Positions 1 through 5,360 of a DNA stretch of 5,360 nt are shown here, in pieces. Source of the stretch: Actinomycetota bacterium (GTDB lineage: Bacteria; Actinomycetota; Actinomycetes; Propionibacteriales; Nocardioidaceae); the NCBI GenBank assembly GCA_009702305.1, contig WLIH01000235.1, positions 1 through 5,360 on the forward strand, read 5' to 3'. The notes under the pieces were generated by a model. The model was not told where the DNA came from. It saw nothing but the letters and a program-made list of their open reading frames with translations, and made no database searches. Positions within the stretch are counted from its first letter, which is position 1. The number at the start of each line of letters is the position of its first letter. The translations under genes were made by a program, and so were the position numbers.

Positions 1-279
1 CATCTCGCCAGACAGGTGCACCGAGACGATCGCGGACGCACCCTCGGCGGCGAGGCGCTCGTAGACCTCGAGCAGGGCGGCGGGCGAGGGGCGCGACGTC
101 GACACCGGCGTCCACTCACGCAGCGCGGCGGCCACCAGCTCCGGGGTGGCGCCCTCGCTGCCCTCGTCATGCACGGCAGCGCCGATGACCACCTGCAGCG
201 GCACCACCACGATGCCGTGCTCGACGGCCAGCTCCGCGGGGAGGCTGGCCGTCGAGTCGGTGACGACGACGACGGACAT
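1..279 (-). CDS. DegV family protein, N-terminal 93 codons (cut by window edge)
   Basis: DegV/FakB proteins bind a free fatty acid in the cytoplasm; in Firmicutes they present it to the kinase FakA for phosphorylation. The role in Actinobacteria is less clear. The translated N-terminus shows the family hallmarks: a first beta strand running into VTDSTASLP (residues 6-14), a strand IVVVPLQVVIG near 24-34, the STSRPSPAALLEVYE block at 60-74 and VSVHLSGEM at 85-93, where the reading is cut. Thr61 falls at the position of the carboxylate-binding threonine of FakB proteins (from memory). Family members are about 280 residues, so roughly a third is visible. The start is ATG at 279. There is no Shine-Dalgarno sequence before it; instead the ATG overlaps the TGA of a three-codon ORF that itself overlaps the leuS stop, so translation is probably coupled to leuS. 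The exact ligand cannot be read from this part. Confidence 0.9.
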   Translation of the reverse strand, partial: MSVVVVTDSTASLPAELAVEHGIVVVPLQVVIGAAVHDEGSEGATPELVAAALREWTPVSTSRPSPAALLEVYERLAAEGASAIVSVHLSGEM

Positions 280-292
280 CAGCGCGCCATCA
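279..292 (-). promoter_or_regulatory. Double TGATG stop/start junction between leuS and the DegV gene
   Basis: On the minus strand the leuS stop TGA (292-290) shares its A with an ATG (290-288). That ATG opens a three-codon frame, Met-Ala-Arg, whose stop TGA (281-279) shares its A with the DegV start ATG (279-277). Each TGATG is a classical termination-reinitiation overlap. No purine-rich ribosome binding site precedes the DegV start, so ribosomes finishing leuS could reach it either through the mini-ORF or by scanning the 13 nt directly. The sequence layout is certain; that it is used is inference. Confidence 0.55.
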
Positions 293-2776
293 GACGACGA
301 TGTTGACCAGTTTGGGAGCCCGGACGACGACCTTGCGGACCGCCCGGCCGTCCAGGGCGCGCACGACATCGGCATCGGCCATCGCCAGCTGCTCCAGCTC
401 GGCGTCGGTGATCCCCGGCGCGACGTCCAGGCGTGCGCGCACCTTGCCCTGGATCTGGACGACGGCGACGACGCTGTCCTCGACCAGCAGCGCCGGGTCG
501 ACGACCGGCCATCCGACGCGCGCGACGGTGGGCTCGTGGCCCAGTCGCTCCCACATCTCCTCGGCGACGTACGGCGCCACCAGGGACAGCAGGATCGCGA
601 CGGTCTCCACGGCCTCGCGCACAGCCGGGTCGCCCGCGCCGCAGCCCGAGTCGATGGCCTTGCGGGTGACGTTGACCAGCTCCATCGTCCGCGCCACGAC
701 CACGTTGAAGCGCTGGGTCTCGATCAGCTGCTCCACCTCGTGGACGCATCGGTGGGTGGCCCGGCGCAGCGCGACGTCGCCGTCCGCCGGCGCGGTGCCG
801 GGCGCCGAGTCCACGTCGCCCGACAGCCGCCAGGCGCGCTGCAGGAACTTCAGCGAGCCCGCCGGCGACATGTCGGCCCAGTCGATGTCGTCCTCGGGGG
901 GCCCGGCGAAGACCATCGTCAGCCGCACGGCGTCGACGCCGTAGAGGTCGATCATCTCGCCGAGGTTGACCCCATTGCCCAGGGACTTGCTCATCGCCTT
1001 GCCCTGGTTGATGACCTGACCCTGGTTCATCAGCGCGGTGAAGGGCTCGACGAAGTCGACCATGCCCATGTCATGCAGCACCTTGGTGAAGAAGCGGCTG
1101 TACAACAGGTGCAGGATCGCGTGCTCGACACCGCCGACGTACTGCGCCGCCGGCATCCAGTCCCGCACCGCCTCGGGGTCGAAGGGACCCTGGTCGTAGT
1201 GCGGCGAGCAGTAGCGCAGGAAGTACCACGACGAGTCGACGAAGGTGTCCATCGTGTCGCTGTCGCGCGTGGCCGGGCCGCCGCACGAGGGGCAGTCGAC
1301 CTTGACCCAGTCCTCGGCCGCGGCCAACGGCGAGACGCCCTTGGGCTTCAGGTCCGAGCCCTTCAGGTCGGGCAGCTCGACGGGCAGCTGGTCCAGCGGC
1401 ACCGGCACCTCGCCGCACGCCTCGCAGTGCACGATCGGGATCGGGGCACCCCAATAGCGCTGGCGGCTCAGCAGCCAGTCGCGCAACCGGAAGTTGATGG
1501 TGCCGGTGCCGGCGTCCTTGCTCTCCAGCCACGCGATGATCGCGGTCTTGGCCTCGGCGATCTCCAACCCGTCGAGCGAGATCTCGTCGTTGGCCGAGTT
1601 GATCGCCGGGCCGGTGCCGGTGAAGGCGTCGCCCTCGAAGTCGGCCGGCGGCTGCACGGTGCGGATGATCGGCAGGTCGAACGCCGTCGCGAACTCCCAG
1701 TCGCGCTGGTCCTGGCCCGGCACGGCCATGATCGCCCCGGTGCCGTAGTCGGCCAGCACGTAGTCCGAGGCCCACACCGGGATCTCGCGTCCGTCGACGG
1801 GGTTGATCGCGACGACTCCCAGGTCGATGCCGGTCTTGGGCCGGTCGGTGGCCAACCGGTCGATGTCGGAGGCCTTGCGGACCTCGACCAGGTAGTCCTC
1901 CAGTGCCTGCGCCCGCTCGGGGGCGACCAGCGAGGCCGCCAGCTTCGCGTCCGCCGCCACGACCAGGAACGTCGCCCCGAACAACGTGTCGGGCCGGGTC
2001 GTGAAGACGCGGATCGGATCGTGCCCGGGCACCGCGAAGTCGACGTGCGCGCCCTCGGAGCGGCCGATCCAGTTGCGCTGCATCGCCAGCACCTTCGAGG
2101 GCCAGGTCGACTCCAGCGGCACCATGTCGTCCAGCAGCCGCTGGGCGTAGTCGGTGACCTTGAAGTACCACTGCGACAGCTCGCGCTTGGTCACCTCGGC
2201 GCCGCAGCGCTCGCACTTGCCCTGCACGACCTGCTCGTTGGCCAGCACCGTCTGGTCGTGAGGGCACCAGTTGACCGGGGAGAACTTGCGGTACGCCAGC
2301 CCGCGCTCGCGGAACTTCAGGAACAGCCACTGGGTCCAGCGGTAGTACTCCGGGTCGGAGGTGTTCAGCCGACGCGACCAGTCGAAGCTGATGGCGTAGC
2401 GCCTGAAGGACTCGGCCTGGGTCTCGATGTTGGCATAGGTGTAGACGGCGGGGTTCTCGTCGTTGCGGATCGCGGCGTTCTCCGCGGGCAGGCCGAACGA
2501 GTCCCAGCCGATGGGGTTCAGCACGTCGTAGCCGCGCTGCCACCAGTAGCGCGCGATCACGTCGTGCAGCGCCATCACCTCGGCGTGACCCATGTGCAGG
2601 TCACCGCTCGGGTAGGGGAACATCGTCAGGGCGTAGCGCTTCTCGGCGCCTGCCGCCGCGCTGCCCGCTCGGAACGAGTCGAGACCGTCCCAGACCGCTC
2701 GCCACTTGTCCTGGACGGCGCGCACGTCGTACGCCGTCGCCTCGTCGCCGTGGGGCGTCTCGTCGGTGTGGGTCAT
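290..2776 (-). CDS. leuS: Leucyl-tRNA synthetase (class I, LeuRS)
   Basis: Cytoplasmic enzyme charging tRNA-Leu with leucine using ATP, and hydrolysing mischarged products. The protein is 828 residues. Visible in order: the class I signature HMGH at 61-64 after PYPSGDL; a Cys pattern at 171, 188 and 191; the CP1 editing domain with TTRPDTLFG (259-267) and [10 protein letters not shown] followed by Asp356 and Asp359, matching the amino-group-binding aspartates of the editing site; [11 protein letters not shown] (433-443); a CxxC pair at 451/454 and another at 495/498, forming a zinc ribbon; [11 protein letters not shown] (512-522); and the KMSKS loop as AMSKS at 594-598. A C-terminal tRNA-binding domain ends in KLVNIVV. 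The ATG at 2776 was chosen because AGGAG lies 7 nt upstream. An in-frame ATG at 2839 sits in the loop of a terminator and is unlikely. The length is near the E. coli enzyme (860) and, from memory, shorter than mycobacterial LeuRS. Probably regulated by the leucine leader upstream and cotranscribed with the DegV gene. Confidence 0.98.
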   Translation of the reverse strand: MTHTDETPHGDEATAYDVRAVQDKWRAVWDGLDSFRAGSAAAGAEKRYALTMFPYPSGDLHMGHAEVMALHDVIARYWWQRGYDVLNPIGWDSFGLPAENAAIRNDENPAVYTYANIETQAESFRRYAISFDWSRRLNTSDPEYYRWTQWLFLKFRERGLAYRKFSPVNWCPHDQTVLANEQVVQGKCERCGAEVTKRELSQWYFKVTDYAQRLLDDMVPLESTWPSKVLAMQRNWIGRSEGAHVDFAVPGHDPIRVFTTRPDTLFGATFLVVAADAKLAASLVAPERAQALEDYLVEVRKASDIDRLATDRPKTGIDLGVVAINPVDGREIPVWASDYVLADYGTGAIMAVPGQDQRDWEFATAFDLPIIRTVQPPADFEGDAFTGTGPAINSANDEISLDGLEIAEAKTAIIAWLESKDAGTGTINFRLRDWLLSRQRYWGAPIPIVHCEACGEVPVPLDQLPVELPDLKGSDLKPKGVSPLAAAEDWVKVDCPSCGGPATRDSDTMDTFVDSSWYFLRYCSPHYDQGPFDPEAVRDWMPAAQYVGGVEHAILHLLYSRFFTKVLHDMGMVDFVEPFTALMNQGQVINQGKAMSKSLGNGVNLGEMIDLYGVDAVRLTMVFAGPPEDDIDWADMSPAGSLKFLQRAWRLSGDVDSAPGTAPADGDVALRRATHRCVHEVEQLIETQRFNVVVARTMELVNVTRKAIDSGCGAGDPAVREAVETVAILLSLVAPYVAEEMWERLGHEPTVARVGWPVVDPALLVEDSVVAVVQIQGKVRARLDVAPGITDAELEQLAMADADVVRALDGRAVRKVVVRAPKLVNIVV

Positions 2777-2783
2777 GGTCGTT

Positions 2784-2788
2784 CTCCT
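2784..2788 (-). promoter_or_regulatory. leuS ribosome binding site
   Basis: AGGAG on the minus strand, separated by 7 nt (AACGACC) from the ATG at 2776. This strong, well-spaced site fixes the leuS start and rules out the longer in-frame reading that begins at 2839. Confidence 0.85.
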
Positions 2789-2823
2789 GGTGCTGTGCGG
2801 CCGGTGAGCCGGGTCCTGACATG

Positions 2824-2847
2824 AAAAAACCCCTCGCATGGAGGGGT
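2824..2847 (-). terminator. Intrinsic terminator in the leuS leader (attenuator)
   Basis: On the minus strand ACCCCTC (2847-2841), loop CATGC, GAGGGGT (2835-2829), followed by a run of six Ts (2829-2824): a 7-bp GC-rich stem with a U tract, a textbook intrinsic terminator. It lies about 20 nt after the leader-peptide stop and 48 nt before the leuS ATG. The 47 nt between the T tract and leuS contain no TA dinucleotide, so no TANNNT promoter is available there and leuS must be transcribed through this terminator. It could also end readthrough from the hydrolase gene upstream. Function as a leucine-responsive attenuator is inferred from the adjacent leader peptide. Confidence 0.85.
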
Positions 2848-2849
2848 GG

Positions 2850-2876
2850 CCGCGCGATCGGGATCGATCAGCGCGG
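2850..2876 (-). promoter_or_regulatory. Leader hairpin overlapping the leader-peptide stop
   Basis: On the minus strand CCGCGC (2876-2871), a single unpaired T, GATCG (2869-2865), loop ATCC, CGATC (2860-2856), GCGCGG (2855-2850): 11 base pairs with one bulge, and one further G-C pair (2877-2849) possible. The 5' arm covers the last two codons and the stop of the leader peptide, so a ribosome at the stop codon would melt it, whereas one stalled at the leucine codons would largely leave it free. The hairpin ends 2 nt before the terminator stem. It is a candidate antiterminator or pause hairpin, but it does not overlap the terminator stem in sequence. Confidence 0.55.
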
Positions 2877-2909
2877 CTGGCCGAGAAGCAGGGCCCGGGT
2901 CGTGGTCAT
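2868..2909 (-). CDS. Leucine-rich leader peptide of leuS (13 aa)
   Basis: A 13-codon ORF reading [13 protein letters not shown], with three consecutive leucine codons CTG CTT CTC at 2891-2883. CTT is a rare codon in such GC-rich genomes, which would sharpen a stall. The role proposed is to sense leucyl-tRNA: the ribosome pauses at the leucine run when charged tRNA is short and changes the folding of the downstream hairpins that decide termination before leuS. The peptide has no Shine-Dalgarno sequence. Its ATG lies exactly 6 nt after a TAGCAT -10 element, so the A of ATG is the predicted transcription start and the message is leaderless. Attenuators upstream of leuS have been predicted in some Streptomyces by comparative genomics (from memory), which supports the reading. 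A 13-codon ORF alone is weak evidence; the combination of promoter, leucine run and terminator before a leucyl-tRNA synthetase is strong. Confidence 0.8.
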   Translation of the reverse strand: MTTTRALLLGQPR

Positions 2910-2921
2910 GACCCCATGCTA
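2910..2921 (-). promoter_or_regulatory. leuS leader promoter, -10 element TAGCAT
   Basis: The minus strand reads TAGCAT (2921-2916), matching the actinobacterial TANNNT -10 consensus, then six bases GGGGTC, then the leader ATG at 2909. That spacing puts transcription initiation on the A of ATG. The TAG of the -10 element is the stop codon of the upstream hydrolase gene. No convincing TTGACA-like -35 is present at 16-19 bp; the nearest is TTCCTG with an 18-bp spacer, which is poor. Confidence 0.65.
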
Positions 2922-3824
2922 GCGCCCCACCACCGACGCCAGGAAGTCGACCTGCGCGGCGACGGACTTCTCGAACGGCTCCCCCAGGTAGATGTCGAAG
3001 TGGCCGACGTCGTACCTCTCGACGACCACCCGGCCCGCCGCGCGGGCTGCGACCTTCTCCACCGCAGCCGGCGGCGCGATGGTGTCGCGGGTCGCGACCA
3101 CGAGGAAGAGCGGTGCCTGGAGCCGCGGGGCCGCCCGCACCGGCCGGTTGCGCATGATCGGCAGGATGCCCGAGACCCGCATCTCGTTGCGGAACGACGC
3201 CCCGGCGATCGACCCGTAGCCGCTCTCACCGTCGTGGGAGGTGATCGCGGCCAGCGATCCGGGCGGACCGACGATCGGGATCAGGCGCGGAGCCCGCCCG
3301 AGTCGCTCCCCCACCGCACCACGGACCGCGTGGAGGCTCAGGCGCAGCAGCTGGCGCGGGCCGGCGTAGCGCAGGATCTCGAGGACGGCGAGCAGCCCGT
3401 CCATCGCCGCGCCCTGGGAGATCACACCGGCGACCCGCGGGTCGTCGGCCGCGACCACCACGACGTGCCCGCCGGAGTAGGAGCTGCCCCAGACCACGAT
3501 CCGGTCGGGATCGATCCCCGGCATCGAGCGGGCGTGGGCGATCGCTGCGTGGTAGTCCTCGCGGTGGCGACGGTGGTCGACCACCTGGCGCTGGGCGCCG
3601 TCGGAGTCCGCGAACCCGCGGTAGTCGAAGAGCAGGACGTCGGCCCCGGCGGCGGCGAAGCGCTCGGCGAAGGGCAGCAGACCCGAGTCCTTCGTGCACC
3701 CGAACCCGTGCGCCATCACCACGAGCGGCCTCCCCGCCGGCGTCGTCCAGTCCTCGCACGTCGCGGGGACATGCCAGGCGGCGAGACGGGTGCCGTGGCT
3801 GCGGACGTCGACGTCGGTGGGCAT
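2919..3824 (-). CDS. Alpha/beta-hydrolase (serine esterase/peptidase-like fold)
   Basis: A cytoplasmic hydrolase of unknown substrate, 301 residues with no signal peptide. The fold is clear: PLVVMAHGFG (33-42) supplies the HGFG oxyanion-hole motif; VLLFDYRGFADSDG (63-76) is the next strand; VVWGSSYSGGH (110-120) is the nucleophile elbow, with Ser117 as nucleophile and serine replacing the usual first glycine of GxSxG, as in related dienelactone/X-Pro-peptidase-like hydrolases; Asp247 in ATRDTIAPP and His275 in YDVGHFDIY complete the triad. The region around 140-225 is a helical cap that probably sets substrate choice. The start ATG at 3824 follows a TAAGGT -10 element by 7 nt and has no ribosome binding site, so it is probably leaderless. 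The gene is divergent from the dehydrogenase and precedes the leuS leader, whose -10 uses this gene's stop codon. Substrate (ester, lactone, peptide) cannot be told. Confidence 0.92.
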   Translation of the reverse strand: MPTDVDVRSHGTRLAAWHVPATCEDWTTPAGRPLVVMAHGFGCTKDSGLLPFAERFAAAGADVLLFDYRGFADSDGAQRQVVDHRRHREDYHAAIAHARSMPGIDPDRIVVWGSSYSGGHVVVVAADDPRVAGVISQGAAMDGLLAVLEILRYAGPRQLLRLSLHAVRGAVGERLGRAPRLIPIVGPPGSLAAITSHDGESGYGSIAGASFRNEMRVSGILPIMRNRPVRAAPRLQAPLFLVVATRDTIAPPAAVEKVAARAAGRVVVERYDVGHFDIYLGEPFEKSVAAQVDFLASVVGR

Positions 3825-3847
3825 GGGGCTGACCTTAGAGTGCCGCC
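3825..3847. promoter_or_regulatory. Bidirectional promoter with overlapping opposed -10 elements
   Basis: The 23 bp between the two divergent ATGs hold TAGAGT on the plus strand (3836-3841), exactly 6 nt before the dehydrogenase ATG at 3848, and TAAGGT on the minus strand (3837-3832), 7 nt before the hydrolase ATG at 3824. The two hexamers share the self-complementary TA at 3836-3837. Both messages would therefore be leaderless. No good -35 element is visible for either direction, and the -35 positions would fall inside the opposite coding sequence. RNA polymerase can probably occupy only one orientation at a time, so the two promoters may compete. The positions are seen; usage is inferred. 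Confidence 0.6.
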
Positions 3848-4609
<762 letters not shown>

Positions 4610-4622
4610 GCCGAGCGCCGGG

Positions 4623-5141
4623 TCAGTCCTGGTGGTAGTGGTGCTGCTGGTGATCGCCGTGGTAGGCGTAGCAGGTGTCGCCGGCCACGTCGCTCGGCAC
4701 GTCGTGGCGGCGCAGGATCCGGCAGTCCCAGGCCTCCTGGGTGCCGGCGATCTGCTTCCACGCACCGTCGACCACGGCCCACAGCGCGGCGTACCCGCCG
4801 CAGTCGTTGACGCCGCCGGCCGCGTAGCCGTCGGTGCGCATCACGTCGACCGTGATGCCGACGTAGCCCTCGTCGCCGCACGACGACGCCTCGACGAGGT
4901 CCTTGGCGGCGGTGCCGATGAAGCGCTTGAACGCCCGGCCGGTGCCGTGCAGCTTCTTCGCATCGGCCCGGCTCTGCACCGAGACGCCGGGCGACTCGCC
5001 GCCGGCGAAGGCGATGAGCCTCGGCTCGTCGCTGCCCTGCTGGGCATGAGCGGCTCCGGGGACGGCGACCGCGAGGAGGGACAGGGACAGGGAGACGGTG
5101 GCGGCGCCGAGCGCGGCGCGGGCCCGAGATGAACTGGTCAT
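4623..5141 (-). CDS. Small secreted protein with four cysteines and His-rich tail, function unknown
   Basis: A 172-residue protein I cannot assign to a named family. It has a Sec signal peptide: Arg at 6 and 8, a hydrophobic core at about 10-30, and an AHA|QQ cleavage site after residue 33. The mature part of about 139 residues has four cysteines (88, 114, 140, 157), probably forming two disulfides outside the membrane. Its C-terminal half has a run of aromatic and cysteine positions (GGYAALWAV, GTQEAWDC, VPS, DTCYAY). It ends with HGDHQQHHYHQD, five histidines in the last 12 residues, which might bind metal. The ATG at 5141 is chosen because the signal peptide starts there and GAAGGGGG precedes it, although only 1 nt away. 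A longer in-frame ATG at 5258 would put the signal peptide 40 residues inside and is unlikely. The gene converges on the dehydrogenase with a 13-bp gap, so the two transcripts probably overlap at their 3' ends. Confidence 0.85.
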   Translation of the reverse strand: MTSSSRARAALGAATVSLSLSLLAVAVPGAAHAQQGSDEPRLIAFAGGESPGVSVQSRADAKKLHGTGRAFKRFIGTAAKDLVEASSCGDEGYVGITVDVMRTDGYAAGGVNDCGGYAALWAVVDGAWKQIAGTQEAWDCRILRRHDVPSDVAGDTCYAYHGDHQQHHYHQD

Positions 5142-5191
5142 GCCCCCTTCGATGCAGGAGAGGCGCCGTTGGTTGCGACCACCGCGACTGA

Positions 5192-5221
5192 CTGTTCTTT
5201 TCTGTACTGCCCTACTGTACT
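5192..5221. repeat. Repeated CTGTACT motif upstream of the secreted-protein gene
   Basis: On the plus strand CTGTACT occurs at 5202-5208 and 5215-5221 (13-bp period), with a one-mismatch copy CTGTTCT at 5192-5198. The cluster lies 51-80 bp upstream of the ATG at 5141 in an AT-richer island. Read on the minus strand, one copy gives TACAGT (5219-5214), a possible TANNNT -10 element that would leave a 5' UTR of about 65 nt. The repeats could be a regulator binding site overlapping the promoter. No -35 is convincing. Confidence 0.4.
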
Positions 5222-5246
5222 TTGAGGCTGCGTGAACCGCGCCGGA

Positions 5247-5287
5247 GTCGGCGCGCACGCCCCTGGCAGGGGGGCATGCGCGCCGAC
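5247..5287. terminator. Long GC-rich hairpin, probable terminator
   Basis: GTCGGCGCGCA (5247-5257) pairs perfectly over 11 bp with TGCGCGCCGAC (5277-5287). Inside it, after one C-A mismatch, GCCCC (5259-5263) pairs with GGGGC (5271-5275) around a 7-nt loop. No T tract follows on either strand. It sits 14 bp beyond a minus-strand stop at 5302-5304 and before the secreted-protein promoter, which fits a terminator of the U-tract-poor kind common in Actinobacteria. The hairpin is certain; its function is inferred. Confidence 0.6.
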
Positions 5288-5301
5288 CGTCGGCTCGGGG
5301 G

Positions 5302-5360
5302 TCAGCGGGCGCGGAAGGCCACGCAGACCGAGGGGCGCGGGAAGTCGTCGGCGTGCGGCC
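5302..5360 (-). CDS. Possible C-terminal end of a minus-strand gene (cut by window edge)
   Basis: An open minus-strand frame enters from the right edge and ends at TGA (5304-5302), reading PHADDFPRPSVCVAFRAR. Only 18 complete codons are visible, too few to identify a product. It is supported by GC-rich third positions and by the long hairpin 14 bp beyond the stop, positioned like a terminator. A frame this short could also be open by chance, so the call is tentative. Confidence 0.35.
   Translation of the reverse strand, partial: PHADDFPRPSVCVAFRAR

Noticed and set aside
146..2824. An 892-codon open frame on the plus strand antisense to leuS
   Set aside because: It is a GC-rich shadow. The composition is dominated by Arg, Gly, Asp, Val and His with no recognisable domain, while the opposite strand encodes an intact leucyl-tRNA synthetase with all motifs.
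2777..2839. Longer leuS reading from an ATG at 2839 (21 extra residues)
   Set aside because: That ATG lies in the loop of the leader terminator, the extra residues are not LeuRS-like, and the ATG at 2776 has an AGGAG 7 nt upstream.
2777..2921. T-box riboswitch in the leuS leader
   Set aside because: The leader is only about 140 nt, lacks the T-box consensus (TGGNACCGCG) and a specifier stem, and instead contains a Leu-rich leader ORF.
5189..5205. LexA/SOS-type box near GAACAGTC on the minus strand
   Set aside because: The actinobacterial SOS box needs GAAC-N4-GTTC; the second half is absent.
5142..5258. N-terminal extension of the secreted protein to an ATG at 5258
   Set aside because: It would place the signal peptide 40 residues inside the protein and translate the repeat-bearing promoter island; the ATG at 5141 sits exactly at the signal peptide start.

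Overview
This is a 5.36-kb stretch of ordinary chromosome from a high-G+C actinobacterium. Codon third positions are almost all G or C, and three genes appear to start directly at the first base of their transcripts, 6-7 nt after a TANNNT -10 element, which is typical of Actinobacteria. The leuS-DegV order and the protein sequences suggest the Nocardioides/Aeromicrobium neighbourhood (Propionibacteriales). That placement is inference from memory.

Layout from left to right. The minus strand carries the first 93 codons of a DegV-family fatty-acid-binding protein (1-279, running off the left edge). Just upstream of it is a complete leucyl-tRNA synthetase gene, leuS (290-2776, minus). leuS is preceded by a leader region (2777-2921) containing a promoter, a 13-residue leader peptide with three consecutive leucine codons, a GC-rich hairpin and an intrinsic terminator with six Ts. 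This looks like a ribosome-mediated leucine attenuator. Next come an alpha/beta-hydrolase gene (2919-3824, minus) and a divergent short-chain dehydrogenase gene (3848-4609, plus). Their start codons are separated by 23 bp holding two opposed, overlapping -10 elements. Converging on the dehydrogenase, with a 13-bp gap, is a gene for a small secreted protein with four cysteines and a histidine-rich tail (4623-5141, minus). The last 220 bp hold its promoter region with a repeated CTGTACT motif, a long hairpin, and what may be the end of another minus-strand gene.

How the parts work together. leuS and the DegV gene form a transcription unit joined by two successive TGATG stop/start overlaps. Its expression is probably controlled by leucyl-tRNA supply through the leader. 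The leuS promoter lies in the 3' end of the hydrolase gene, whose stop codon supplies the first three bases of the -10 element. The hydrolase and dehydrogenase may be transcribed from a shared promoter region, but no common pathway can be read from their sequences. There are no mobile elements, CRISPR arrays, rRNA or tRNA genes. The most interesting items are regulatory: the leaderless leucine leader peptide and attenuator, the compact bidirectional promoter, and the double TGATG junction.
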